A stretch of 38,887 nucleotides of DNA from an uncultured Granulosicoccaceae bacterium. Lineage in GTDB: Bacteria > Pseudomonadota > Gammaproteobacteria > Granulosicoccales > Granulosicoccaceae. The first letter of the stretch is position 1. The number at the start of each line of letters is the position of its first letter. Made by a program: the position numbers and the translations under genes. Under the pieces are notes generated by a model that was given only the letters and a program-made list of their open reading frames with translations, made no database searches and was not told where the DNA came from. Shown here in pieces: positions 18,965 through 26,940 of the stretch. Location: contig CALJNA010000006.1 in assembly GCA_937981955.1 (NCBI GenBank), positions 1 through 38,887 of the forward strand, written 5' to 3'.

Positions 18965-19044
18965 ATTCATGCAGGTAAGAAAATAAACCTTATTGGAAGT
19001 AAAACAGCCAATAAGCTAACCAAACAGTTGAAGGTGAGATAATA

Positions 19045-20268
19045 GTGAGTTCGTTGAATATACCAATCTATCTTGATTACTCCGCCACCACGCCCGTTGA
19101 TGAGCGTGTGGCGAAGAGCATGGCCGAGTGTCTTACTCTACAGGGCAACTTCGGAAACCCTGCGTCTCGCTCACACCCGTTCGGCTGGCGAGCAGAGGAA
19201 GCCGTTGAAGAAGCGCGACGCAATGTGGCAGAGCTTCTTGGTGCTGTGCCAAAAGAAATCATCTGGACTTCCGGTGCCACCGAATCAGACAACCTGGCCA
19301 TTAAAGGTGCGGCGTTGTTTAATCAAAAGAAAGGCAAGCACATCATCACCATGAAAACCGAACACAAGGCGGTGCTTGATACGTGCAGACAGCTCGAGCG
19401 AGATGGCTTTGAAGTCAGTTACATGGATCCCATGGACAACGGGCTGCTCGATTTGGAAGCGTTCAAAAAAGAAATTCGTGAAGACACTACGGTCGTATCG
19501 ATCATGCACGTCAACAACGAAATTGGCGTTATTCAGGACATCGCCGCAATCGGTGCCATCACTCGTGAGAAGGGCATTATATTCCACGTTGACGCGGCGC
19601 AAAGCCCGGGTAAAGTCGCTATCGATGTCGATGAAATGAATGTTGACCTTATGTCTTTGTGCGCGCACAAAGTCTACGGCCCCAAAGGGATTGGTGCGTT
19701 GTATGTACGTCGTAAGCCGCGCGTTCGACTCGAAGCCCAAATACACGGTGGCGGACACGAAAGAGGTATGCGTTCTGGAACACTGCCTACACACCAAATC
19801 GTTGGAATGGGTGAAGCGTTCCGAATCGCACGAGAAGAGATGGCATCTGAAACTGTGCGCATGCGCGAACTGCGTGACCGTTTGTGGAACGGTGTAAAAG
19901 ACATGGAAGAGATCTACCTTAACGGTGATCTTGAACAGCGCATTCCAGGCAACTTGAATATAAGCTTTAACTTTGTCGAAGGTGAAAGTCTTATTATGTC
20001 TTTAAAAGACATTGCCGTTTCTAGTGGTTCGGCTTGTACCAGTGCCAGCCTGGAGCCATCCTACGTTCTTCGTGCTATTGGCCGTAATGACGAACTCGCG
20101 CACAGCTCCATTCGCTTTACAATGGGGCGCTTCAGCACCGAGGAAGAGGTTGATTTCACCATCGAAAAAGTACGCGAAGCGGTTGAAAAACTGCGAGAGC
20201 TGTCACCATTATGGGATATGTTCAAAGATGGTGTCGATCTCGATTCGGTGGAATGGGCGCACCACTAG
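19045..20268 (+). CDS. iscS: Cysteine desulfurase IscS
   Basis: A pyridoxal phosphate enzyme that converts cysteine to alanine and passes the sulfur as a persulfide to IscU, TusA and ThiI. The 407 residues align almost end to end with E. coli IscS (404). Key motifs: [38 protein letters not shown], the PLP-binding lysine in [11 protein letters not shown] (about residue 209), and the catalytic cysteine in [19 protein letters not shown] (about residue 331). It ends in EWAHH like the E. coli protein. The start is a GTG at 19045 preceded by GAAGGTGAG; an ATG start would be well inside conserved sequence. Confidence 0.98.
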   Translation: MSSLNIPIYLDYSATTPVDERVAKSMAECLTLQGNFGNPASRSHPFGWRAEEAVEEARRNVAELLGAVPKEIIWTSGATESDNLAIKGAALFNQKKGKHIITMKTEHKAVLDTCRQLERDGFEVSYMDPMDNGLLDLEAFKKEIREDTTVVSIMHVNNEIGVIQDIAAIGAITREKGIIFHVDAAQSPGKVAIDVDEMNVDLMSLCAHKVYGPKGIGALYVRRKPRVRLEAQIHGGGHERGMRSGTLPTHQIVGMGEAFRIAREEMASETVRMRELRDRLWNGVKDMEEIYLNGDLEQRIPGNLNISFNFVEGESLIMSLKDIAVSSGSACTSASLEPSYVLRAIGRNDELAHSSIRFTMGRFSTEEEVDFTIEKVREAVEKLRELSPLWDMFKDGVDLDSVEWAHH

Positions 20269-20292
20269 GCGTTTTAGCAAACTAATTTCAGC

Positions 20293-20328
20293 TTTGGCGG
20301 TTATTTCGATGTCAATACCACCGCTAAA
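20293..20328 (+). other. Stem-loop in the iscS-iscU spacer
   Basis: TTTGGCGGT (20293-20301) pairs with ACCGCTAAA (20320-20328), with one G-T pair and an 18-base loop, ending about 27 bases before the iscU ATG. It may affect mRNA stability or translation of iscU. It is not followed by a T run, so it is not a strong terminator. Confidence 0.45.
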
Positions 20329-20355
20329 TAATTTAAGGCAGTTCAGGAGAAAATA

Positions 20356-20763
20356 ATGGCTTACAGCGACAAAGTACTTGATCACTACGAGAACCCACGC
20401 AACGTTGGTGTACTCGATAAAGATGACCCGAATGTGGGCACCGGCATGGTGGGAGCGCCAGCTTGTGGCGATGTTATGCGTCTGCAAATCAAAGTTTCCG
20501 AAGACGGTGTAGTTGAAGATGCCAAGTTCAAAACTTACGGTTGTGGTTCGGCAATCGCATCATCTTCACTGGTTACAGAAATGGTGAAAGGCAAAACACT
20601 TGAGGAAGTGGAAGCCATTAAAAACCAGGACATCGTTGATGAGCTGGCGCTGCCACCAGTAAAGATTCACTGTTCAGTGTTGGCTGAAGATGCGATTGCA
20701 GCTGCAATTGCCGACATCAAAGCCAAGCGTGAAGAGCAGAGTGACCAGAAGGCAAGCGCGTAA
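20356..20763 (+). CDS. iscU: Fe-S cluster assembly scaffold IscU
   Basis: The scaffold on which IscS-derived sulfur and iron form a [2Fe-2S] cluster before transfer by HscA/HscB. Ligands Cys37 (in PACGDVM), Cys63 (in YGCGSAI), His105 and Cys106 (in IHCSVL) match E. coli numbering, as does Asp39. The LPPVK motif recognised by HscA is at residues 99-103. At 135 residues it is slightly longer than E. coli (128), with a Lys/Glu-rich tail. Ribosome binding site AGGAG precedes the ATG. Confidence 0.98.
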   Translation: MAYSDKVLDHYENPRNVGVLDKDDPNVGTGMVGAPACGDVMRLQIKVSEDGVVEDAKFKTYGCGSAIASSSLVTEMVKGKTLEEVEAIKNQDIVDELALPPVKIHCSVLAEDAIAAAIADIKAKREEQSDQKASA

Positions 20764-20846
20764 TCCAAATGCATGAGCTTGAATTAGAAGTTCGGGCCGC
20801 TGGTGTTTGATGTACAAGATGCTGGAATGTAAGAGGAAGGAAGGTT

Positions 20847-21170
20847 ATGTCGATCACTATGACTGAGCGTGCTGCGGAGCATGTAAAGAGCTATATTGAA
20901 AAACGGGGTAAAGGTATCGGTTTGCGTTTAGCTGTGCGCACGACCGGTTGCTCGGGTATGGCTTATGTTCTCGAATTTGCAGATGAAGTTGCTGCCAACG
21001 ATGAAGTGTTTGAGCAACATGATGTCAAAGTGGTTGTCGATCAGAAAAGTCTTGTGTACCTGGATGGCACCGAGCTGGACTTTGCCAAAGAAGGTTTGAA
21101 CGAGGGTTTTCAGTTTAATAACCCGAATGTCAAAGACGAATGTGGCTGTGGAGAGAGTTTTAATATCTGA
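20847..21170 (+). CDS. iscA: A-type Fe-S carrier protein IscA
   Basis: Receives and delivers Fe-S clusters to target apoproteins. The 107-residue length equals E. coli IscA. The three conserved cysteines are at the expected positions: Cys35 in TTGCSGMAY, and Cys99 and Cys101 in ECGCGESF at the C-terminus. Ribosome binding sequence GGAAGG lies just before the ATG. There are 83 bp after iscU and 170 bp before hscB. Confidence 0.97.
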   Translation: MSITMTERAAEHVKSYIEKRGKGIGLRLAVRTTGCSGMAYVLEFADEVAANDEVFEQHDVKVVVDQKSLVYLDGTELDFAKEGLNEGFQFNNPNVKDECGCGESFNI

Positions 21171-21190
21171 CCTGCCGTATCCGCCCTTTA

Positions 21191-21246
21191 TCTGCTGGGA
21201 AGTGTCTGCTGGGAATTGTCTGTTGACTAGTGTCTGCCGACTAGTG
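21191..21246 (+). repeat. Four tandem 14-bp repeats between iscA and hscB
   Basis: TCTGCTGGGAAGTG, TCTGCTGGGAATTG, TCTGTTGACTAGTG and TCTGCCGACTAGTG are contiguous. The first two are near-identical to each other, as are the last two, suggesting an ordered duplication. They begin 21 bp after the iscA stop. Confidence 0.8.
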
Positions 21247-21299
21247 CCTTAGCAATGCAACCGGGTACGGCCATATGGAACAGTATTAACCGTAAAACT

Positions 21300-21322
21300 G
21301 ACGGCCCGTAAATCGGGCCGTC
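21300..21322 (+). terminator. GC-rich stem-loop before hscB (partial terminator or mRNA processing site)
   Basis: GACGGCCCG pairs perfectly with CGGGCCGTC around a 5-base loop, 19 bp before hscB. The 3' side reads TCATTCGTTGT rather than a clean T run, so complete termination is unlikely. It could reduce or separate expression of hscBA-fdx-iscX from iscRSUA. Confidence 0.5.
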
Positions 21323-21340
21323 ATTCGTTGTCAGGAGCAC

Positions 21341-21889
21341 ATGCACACAATGCAGGTCGATTTTTCCAACAACTATTTTGAATTGTTTGAATTGCCGGTG
21401 TCGTTTAATGTGCCAACGGAACATCTCGATACTCGTTTTCGTTCTTTGCAACGATTTCTGCATCCGGATAAATTCGCCTCGGCAGCCGATGCTGAGCGTC
21501 GCTGGTCCATGCAGGCGGCAAGCTTTGTTAATGAGGCCTACCAAACATTGTCTTCGCCATTGAAGCGAGCATCATATATTTTGTCGCTCAATGGCATCTC
21601 GCTAGATGAGGAAACGGACACACAAATGTCGCCGATGTTTCTGATGGAGCAGATGGAGTTGCGCGAAGCGCTTGGTGAAGCGCCCGATGCCGCTGACCCT
21701 TATGCTGCGCTTGATAAAATCAGTAAACAGCTAACGGGTTCGCAGGCCTCCAGCGCTGATGAATTTGCACAGGCGTGCGAAAAAGAGGATTGGCCGACGG
21801 CAAGGACCGTTGTCAGACAGTGGCAGTTTCTGGAAAAATTAGGTTCAGAAGTGCAGGCGCAGGAAGCACGTCTCGATGACGCTCTGTAG
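21341..21889 (+). CDS. hscB: Fe-S assembly co-chaperone HscB
   Basis: A J-domain protein that brings IscU to HscA and stimulates its ATPase. The J domain is at residues 5-80, with the HPD motif in LHPDKFASA. The helical C-terminal domain that binds IscU follows (MSPMFLMEQMELREALGEA). Length is 182 residues (E. coli 171). The first ATG (21341) has AGGAG at good spacing; a second in-frame ATG at residue 4 is possible. Confidence 0.96.
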   Translation: MHTMQVDFSNNYFELFELPVSFNVPTEHLDTRFRSLQRFLHPDKFASAADAERRWSMQAASFVNEAYQTLSSPLKRASYILSLNGISLDEETDTQMSPMFLMEQMELREALGEAPDAADPYAALDKISKQLTGSQASSADEFAQACEKEDWPTARTVVRQWQFLEKLGSEVQAQEARLDDAL

Positions 21890-21911
21890 GTTTTTAGTGG
21901 TTAACGAAATA

Positions 21912-21962
21912 GATTCTGTGGTTATCAGAATCGTTGACAGCGCATATCAATCTAAGGATATG
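21912..21962 (+). other. Two small stem-loops in the hscB-hscA spacer
   Basis: GATTCTG/CAGAATC (21912-21918 with 21926-21932) and CATATC/GATATG (21943-21948 with 21957-21962) are perfect short inverted repeats in the 100-bp spacer. hscA has only a weak ribosome binding site, so the structures may affect its translation. Function is not shown. Confidence 0.35.
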
Positions 21963-21989
21963 TTTGCTGATATGAAATTGGTCTAACAA

Positions 21990-23897
21990 ATGGCATTGCT
22001 ACAAATATCCGAACCCGGACAATCTCAGGCGCCGCATCAACGCAGGTTGGCTGTGGGTATCGATCTGGGTACAACCAATTCACTGGTGGCATCGGTCATC
22101 AGTGGTTCTGCCACCGTACTTAAAAATGAACAACACGAATGGTCGATTCCATCTGTTGTTTATTACTCTGCCAGCGGTGAACCGGTCGTAGGTTCCAGTG
22201 CACAGGAAAACGCAGCAAGTGATCCGTTCAATACCATACGCTCTGCCAAGCGACTGATGGGGAAAGGCTCTGACGATGTCAGTAATTCCTGGTTGGCTGA
22301 ACACTACGAATTCGATTTTGATAGTGGTTCCATACCGGCATTTAAAACGGCGGCAGGAAACCGAACCGCGATTGAAGTTTCGGCAAACATACTTTCTACG
22401 CTGAGATCTACGGCAGAAAAAACCTTGGGTGGTGAACTTGTTGGTGCAGTGATTACCGTACCTGCTTACTTTGATGATGCGCAAAGACAAGCGACGAAGG
22501 ATGCCGCAGCGCTAGCCGGGATTCATGTACTGCGACTGCTTAATGAACCCACGGCTGCAGCGGTAGCGTACGGATTGGACAATGGTAACGATGGTGTTGT
22601 TGCCATTTATGATCTTGGTGGCGGTACGTTCGATATTTCACTGTTGAAGATGCAACGTGGTGTGTTTGAAGTATTGGCTACGGCGGGTAATACCGCATTA
22701 GGTGGCGATGATTTTGACAACGCGGTTGCCGACTGGCTAATGGAACAGTCAGGTGTATCGGCTTTGCCCGATCAAGGTGCACGACGCCAATTGTTGCGCC
22801 TGGCGCGATCGCTAAAGGAAACGCTGTCTTCACAGCAAACAGCACCATACGAATTAAATCTCGGCGAGTCACTGATGTTTCGGGGTGAAATACATGTCGA
22901 CACGTTCAATAGTATTATCGAAGCGCTGTTTAAAAAGACACTGCCTTCATGCAGGCAAGTGTTGCGTGATGCAGGCATTGCGAAGTCTGACGTGCAGGCT
23001 GTTGTTATGGTGGGTGGATCTACCCGTGTCCCATTGGTACGTGAGCGGGTAGGTGAATTTTTTGAACAAACGGTACTAACCGATATTGATCCAGATCAGG
23101 TGGTTGCGGTGGGTGCGGCAATTCAGGCTGATGTGCTGGCTGGCAATAAGCCCGATAGCGACTTATTGCTGCTCGATGTTATCCCGTTGTCGCTTGGCCT
23201 GGAAACCATGGGTGGTCTTGTTGAGAAAATTGTGCCCAGAAACACAACCATTCCGATCGCTCGAGCGCAGGAATTTACCACTTACAAAGACGGACAAACG
23301 GCCATGGCTCTCCATGTAGTCCAGGGTGAGCGCGAGCTGGTTGCCGATTGCCGGTCGCTGGCCAGATTTGAATTGCGCGATATCCCGGCAAGAACAGCCG
23401 GTGCCTGTAGAATACAGGTACTCTTTCAGGTCGATGCCGATGGATTGCTCACAGTTAGTGCGCTGGAAAAAGAATCGGGTGTGGTGGCGAGTATCGATGT
23501 CAAACCATCGTATGGTTTGAGCGACGGTGAAATAGAAGAAATGCTGCGAGCATCCATGGAGCACGCATCGGAAGATGTACAAAAACGCGCTCTGGCTGAG
23601 CAGAAAGTAGAAGGTAGTCGAGTCGTCGAAGCCATCGCCAGCGCATTAGATGCAGACGGAGATCAGCATCTGTCCTCCGAGGAACGCAGCGAGATTGATG
23701 CTTTGGTTGCTTCACTGAAACAATCACTTGAAGGCGATGTGAGTGACAATATTAAACTGGCGGTTGAAAAGCTGGAGGCGGGCAGCAGTGTATTTGTTGA
23801 ACGTCGAATGAATGCCAGTGTAAAAGAGCTTATGGCCGGACAGGAATTGTCGGAGCTTGAGCGCAAGCTTGTTACTGACACAAACGTAGAAGACTAG
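21990..23897 (+). CDS. hscA: Hsp70-family Fe-S chaperone HscA
   Basis: A specialised Hsp70 that binds the LPPVK motif of IscU and helps release the Fe-S cluster. The N-terminus [10 protein letters not shown] and [20 protein letters not shown] match E. coli HscA closely. ATPase motifs: [55 protein letters not shown] and [14 protein letters not shown]. The substrate-binding domain begins near residue 390 ([17 protein letters not shown]). Length is 635 residues against 616 in E. coli, with the extra residues mostly near the C-terminus. The start is set by the conserved N-terminus because the Shine-Dalgarno sequence is poor. Confidence 0.97.
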   Translation: MALLQISEPGQSQAPHQRRLAVGIDLGTTNSLVASVISGSATVLKNEQHEWSIPSVVYYSASGEPVVGSSAQENAASDPFNTIRSAKRLMGKGSDDVSNSWLAEHYEFDFDSGSIPAFKTAAGNRTAIEVSANILSTLRSTAEKTLGGELVGAVITVPAYFDDAQRQATKDAAALAGIHVLRLLNEPTAAAVAYGLDNGNDGVVAIYDLGGGTFDISLLKMQRGVFEVLATAGNTALGGDDFDNAVADWLMEQSGVSALPDQGARRQLLRLARSLKETLSSQQTAPYELNLGESLMFRGEIHVDTFNSIIEALFKKTLPSCRQVLRDAGIAKSDVQAVVMVGGSTRVPLVRERVGEFFEQTVLTDIDPDQVVAVGAAIQADVLAGNKPDSDLLLLDVIPLSLGLETMGGLVEKIVPRNTTIPIARAQEFTTYKDGQTAMALHVVQGERELVADCRSLARFELRDIPARTAGACRIQVLFQVDADGLLTVSALEKESGVVASIDVKPSYGLSDGEIEEMLRASMEHASEDVQKRALAEQKVEGSRVVEAIASALDADGDQHLSSEERSEIDALVASLKQSLEGDVSDNIKLAVEKLEAGSSVFVERRMNASVKELMAGQELSELERKLVTDTNVED

Positions 23898-23979
23898 ACT
23901 GGAACATTAATTCGGTACTTAATGTAGAACACTTTAGAAGTCCGAAAAACTTTAAATTCAGAAAAATGAGATCAGCTAA

Positions 23980-24318
23980 ATGCCAACGATCACAGTAATG
24001 CCGCATCCTGAGTTATGTCCTGAGGGCACCACTTTTAAGGTGGACTCGGGCGTGTCCGTGTGCGATGCACTGCTACGCAACAATGTTGATATAGAACATG
24101 CTTGCGAAAAATCCTGCGCGTGCACAACATGCCACGTACATGTGAGAACCGGGCTGGATTCACTCGAAGAGGCCGATGAACTTGAAGAGGATTATCTTGA
24201 CAAGGCCTGGGGGCTCGACCCGGATTCACGCCTGAGTTGTCAGGCAATCGTTGAAAAGGATGATCTGGTAATCGAAATTCCCAAATACACCATAAACATG
24301 GTTTCGGAGAATCACTGA
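23980..24318 (+). CDS. fdx: [2Fe-2S] ferredoxin of the Isc system
   Basis: An adrenodoxin-type ferredoxin that donates electrons during cluster assembly. Ligands Cys42, Cys48, Cys51 (in ACEKSCACTTCHVHV) and Cys87 (in LSCQA) have the same numbering as E. coli Fdx, and the extra Cys46 is also kept. An acidic segment (LEEADELEEDYLD) fits the partner-binding helix. Length is 112 residues (E. coli 111). The stop codon overlaps the iscX start by one base (ATGA arrangement), implying translational coupling. Confidence 0.97.
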   Translation: MPTITVMPHPELCPEGTTFKVDSGVSVCDALLRNNVDIEHACEKSCACTTCHVHVRTGLDSLEEADELEEDYLDKAWGLDPDSRLSCQAIVEKDDLVIEIPKYTINMVSENH

Positions 24319-24515
24319 TGAAATGGACTGACACCCTGGATATTGCGATTGAACTGGTTGATGCTCACCCTGATGTCGATCCGCAGCTTGTGCGATTCAC
24401 TGACTTGCATGCCTGGGTTATGGCATTAGAAGGATTTGATGATGAGCCGGATAAGTCATCAGAGAAAATTCTTGAATCGATTCAAATGAACTGGATTGAA
24501 GAGAAGGACGATTAG
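24318..24515 (+). CDS. iscX: Fe-S cluster assembly modulator IscX
   Basis: A small acidic protein (65 residues) that binds IscS and iron and modulates the desulfurase. The start MKWTDTLDIAIEL, the middle VRFTDLHAWVMALEGFDDEP and the end ILESIQMNWIEE match the family along its full length. It overlaps fdx by one base and closes the isc cluster. Confidence 0.96.
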   Translation: MKWTDTLDIAIELVDAHPDVDPQLVRFTDLHAWVMALEGFDDEPDKSSEKILESIQMNWIEEKDD

Positions 24516-24698
24516 ACGCCCAAACTATTGTTTTGCGATTCAAATCAAGCTCTGTCATCTAACCGTTACGTTTGCTGCCAATTAGTGACAGTAGATGAGA
24601 ACATGAGCAGAAAACCGGCAAATCTTACTGTATCGGGCCTGCCGGCCAGCCGATAGCCTCCTTCGGACAGACACAATATAGAATAGAACAAAAGCTCC

Positions 24699-25514
24699 AT
24701 GACAATAGATGCATTAACCGCTGGTCTGCATTCGCCAATGATAGTGTGGGACGCCAAGAAGCGTCATATCGTGGAGAATATGAGTGAGACCGAATGCTTC
24801 ACAATTGCGAAAAGATGCACCTGTAATCTACGTGATCGCTCACCCGAAATACGTCGGTACATGGACGGGTTGGTGCAGAATCGAAACAAGTTTGCAAAGC
24901 TGTTGTTCACTCAGGAGCTGGTCAAATTCAGTCTGCTTTCGGAAGATGAGGTGAGTCAGTATGAGCGTATGGCGCGAATTGCGCAGGCACAAAAAAAATA
25001 CCAAACCGAGATAATAACATTCTTCCAGAATGAAGCCGGATACCGAGTCAGTTGTCTTGCGTACATAGCGGGAGATGAACTGTTGCAACAGATTGTGCCT
25101 TTGTTGGAAAATTTGGAGATCTTATCTGCTCAGCAAGCGCTGTTTGATGAGGCTGTTTTATTGGATGAAATGTTAGGCGTGCTGATAAAACGAGCATCTA
25201 AATATCCAGATTACAACGCAGTAGAGCAGAAAGCTGTTTACGAATCTGTGTTGATCAACCACACCGACACGATACGTGCGTCTTTGGAGCAGTGCAGCCC
25301 ATTACCTGGAATTGATAAATTAATATCCGAACAACTTGATGAGGATTACGCGCAATTACCTCAACTCGATGACCGTACGCATTCAGCCCTGGTTTCATTC
25401 GCATTAATCAGAGATTGTTTTATCAATCTGAATCAGGGCATTGTGGAGAGCCTGGCTGATATCACCGCACCGATCATTAATGACTGCGCCGACTTCAGAT
25501 TGCAAATCATTTAA
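24699..25514 (+). CDS. Hypothetical protein, unrecognised
   Basis: A 271-residue protein I do not recognise. It looks soluble and largely helical, with no signal peptide or membrane segment. Four cysteines are in its first half, including a CTC pair near residue 40 (AKRCTCNLRDRSPEIRRYMD), but no clear metal site. Its 5' side has only a weak ribosome binding site and a possible TAGAAT -10 element near 24680. It lies 183 bp after iscX, points towards the RHS module, and begins the accessory stretch. The long open frame and consistent codon use suggest a real gene; its role is unknown. Confidence 0.6.
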   Translation: MTIDALTAGLHSPMIVWDAKKRHIVENMSETECFTIAKRCTCNLRDRSPEIRRYMDGLVQNRNKFAKLLFTQELVKFSLLSEDEVSQYERMARIAQAQKKYQTEIITFFQNEAGYRVSCLAYIAGDELLQQIVPLLENLEILSAQQALFDEAVLLDEMLGVLIKRASKYPDYNAVEQKAVYESVLINHTDTIRASLEQCSPLPGIDKLISEQLDEDYAQLPQLDDRTHSALVSFALIRDCFINLNQGIVESLADITAPIINDCADFRLQII

Positions 25515-25662
25515 GAACTTAACACCTGCCAGTAAAGCTTGATACGCTGCGCTTTCGTATAATCCCCATCTATTCGTTTGCTTATAACGATGCACTAATA
25601 GCTAATAAGAAGCTATGAGTGTTAATTTAGTGGTTTCTGGCTCAGGGTGATATTGAGACTCA

Positions 25663-26001
25663 CTACCAAGTCGCGACCTCAAACAGATTGCATTGTTTGC
25701 GAGTCGAATGAAACTTCTCAAGTGCAAGCAGATCATCTTGATACAGCTCCTCAAAGAAATTTTTGTGCTCAAAAAGGTATTTAAGACTGGTTGTTGGTAT
25801 CTCAAGGATCAGCATGCTATCACCTTGAAATACAGGTGGAGTTAACGCATAGTCATCGGGGCATTCTTTAAACAAGTTTTCTATTTCGGCGATATTTAAA
25901 TGATTACAAGTTAGTAGTTCGCTTGTTGAGTAGTTGTTAAAATCGAATTCAGTCAATCTATCTTTGTTATTTTCGAAAACGAAAGCGCTGCCAAATTTCA
26001 T
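25663..26001 (-). CDS. Small hypothetical protein behind the RHS gene (candidate immunity protein)
   Basis: A 112-residue acidic protein of unknown family, with segments such as DDYALTPPVFQGDSMLILEI and FFEELYQDDLLALEKF. The ATG at 26001 has a good AGAGGA ribosome binding site. It lies 70 bp downstream of another small unknown gene and in the same orientation as the RHS gene, where immunity proteins for RHS toxin tips are normally found. AT-richer than the isc region, as expected for acquired immunity genes. The immunity role is inferred from position only. Confidence 0.55.
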   Translation of the reverse strand: MKFGSAFVFENNKDRLTEFDFNNYSTSELLTCNHLNIAEIENLFKECPDDYALTPPVFQGDSMLILEIPTTSLKYLFEHKNFFEELYQDDLLALEKFHSTRKQCNLFEVATW

Positions 26002-26071
26002 TGCAATATCCTCTGCTCAATATTTAGTGTGCGACCGCAAAAACCGACTGCATTCGTTGCATTCTGAGGTT

Positions 26072-26770
26072 TCAAGAAAGCAGATGCGGTAGAAATTCGT
26101 CTTTGTGAGTCTGATTAAAAAAACGGCTGACTCCGCGCATTTCCAGTATTTCCAGATACTCTTCAACTGAGTCAATCTTGTCCTGTTCTTTGGCGATGAA
26201 CGCAAGCAATAGCGACAGTGGGCCTACGAGAGAGTCGAGCCCCGGCAATTCGCAGCGGCTGAACAAAGTGTCTGACAGTCGTTGTTGCTCATGTACGTCA
26301 CTTGCATTAATGATTTTAAGGAAATTGATCGCATCCTCACGCATAACCTTCGGAGTCAGAATCTTCAGCATTGTATTGCCGTCACCCCATTTTTCATTGA
26401 ATGTATTTAAACGAACTAAACACTCAGAAACTGCAGATTCTAATTTCTCTTTTGATGATTCTAAATTATCTCCATATGTGTATGTTCTGCTGCCATCAAT
26501 GCTGAGCGCACCGAAAAGAGCGCAGGTCGCAGGTTCAGGATGAGTTGTTTTGGTCCTGCTGCTATATATGTCGAAACTGGGAGCAAAAGCGTAGTGCAAA
26601 CCATATTCCAAACTGAATTGGCTGTCGCGACTAAAAATCGAGAATCCGATGCAGTGTATTTGACCATTTTCAGATTCACGTACGTAGTTGTTTTTTGATT
26701 GGACAAAATCAGGTGCTAATTCTTTCATGACTTCTCGGCGAAGCCGGCCGAACTCTTTGGTGGAAATCAT
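26072..26770 (-). CDS. Hypothetical protein next to the RHS toxin end (candidate immunity protein)
   Basis: A 232-residue soluble protein without a signal peptide, starting MISTKEFGRLRREVMKELAP. The N-terminal half, with alternating strand-like segments (IHCIGFSIFSRDSQFSLEYG), vaguely recalls DUF4304-type immunity proteins, but this is a weak visual impression. The C-terminal half is helical. It starts 170 bp after the RHS stop codon in the same orientation, the usual place for a cognate immunity gene. No clear ribosome binding site before the ATG at 26770; Met15 is an alternative start. Confidence 0.6.
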   Translation of the reverse strand: MISTKEFGRLRREVMKELAPDFVQSKNNYVRESENGQIHCIGFSIFSRDSQFSLEYGLHYAFAPSFDIYSSRTKTTHPEPATCALFGALSIDGSRTYTYGDNLESSKEKLESAVSECLVRLNTFNEKWGDGNTMLKILTPKVMREDAINFLKIINASDVHEQQRLSDTLFSRCELPGLDSLVGPLSLLLAFIAKEQDKIDSVEEYLEILEMRGVSRFFNQTHKDEFLPHLLS

Positions 26771-26940
26771 TTTCGTGTACTGGTCGCTATGCTATCAGGT
26801 GTAAAATGTAACAGGAGTTGATCAATATGCAAATGCCACAACCGGAACCACGGTGGTAACACCATTGCCATGCCTTTGCCTTGTTCTTTGCAAAATACAT
26901 TACATTTGCGATCATGCTCTGATTTGCCAAGTCTTGAAGA

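Noticed and set aside
18780-18986. 68-codon frame overlapping the end of iscR, ending in VLKKE/VLKKA repeats
   Set aside because: It begins inside iscR without a ribosome binding site and its end simply translates the 15-bp tandem repeat. Kept as a repeat, not a gene.
25598-25616. ATAGCT/AGCTAT inverted repeat between the orphan gene and the 112-residue gene
   Set aside because: Six AT-rich base pairs without a T run are too weak to call a terminator.
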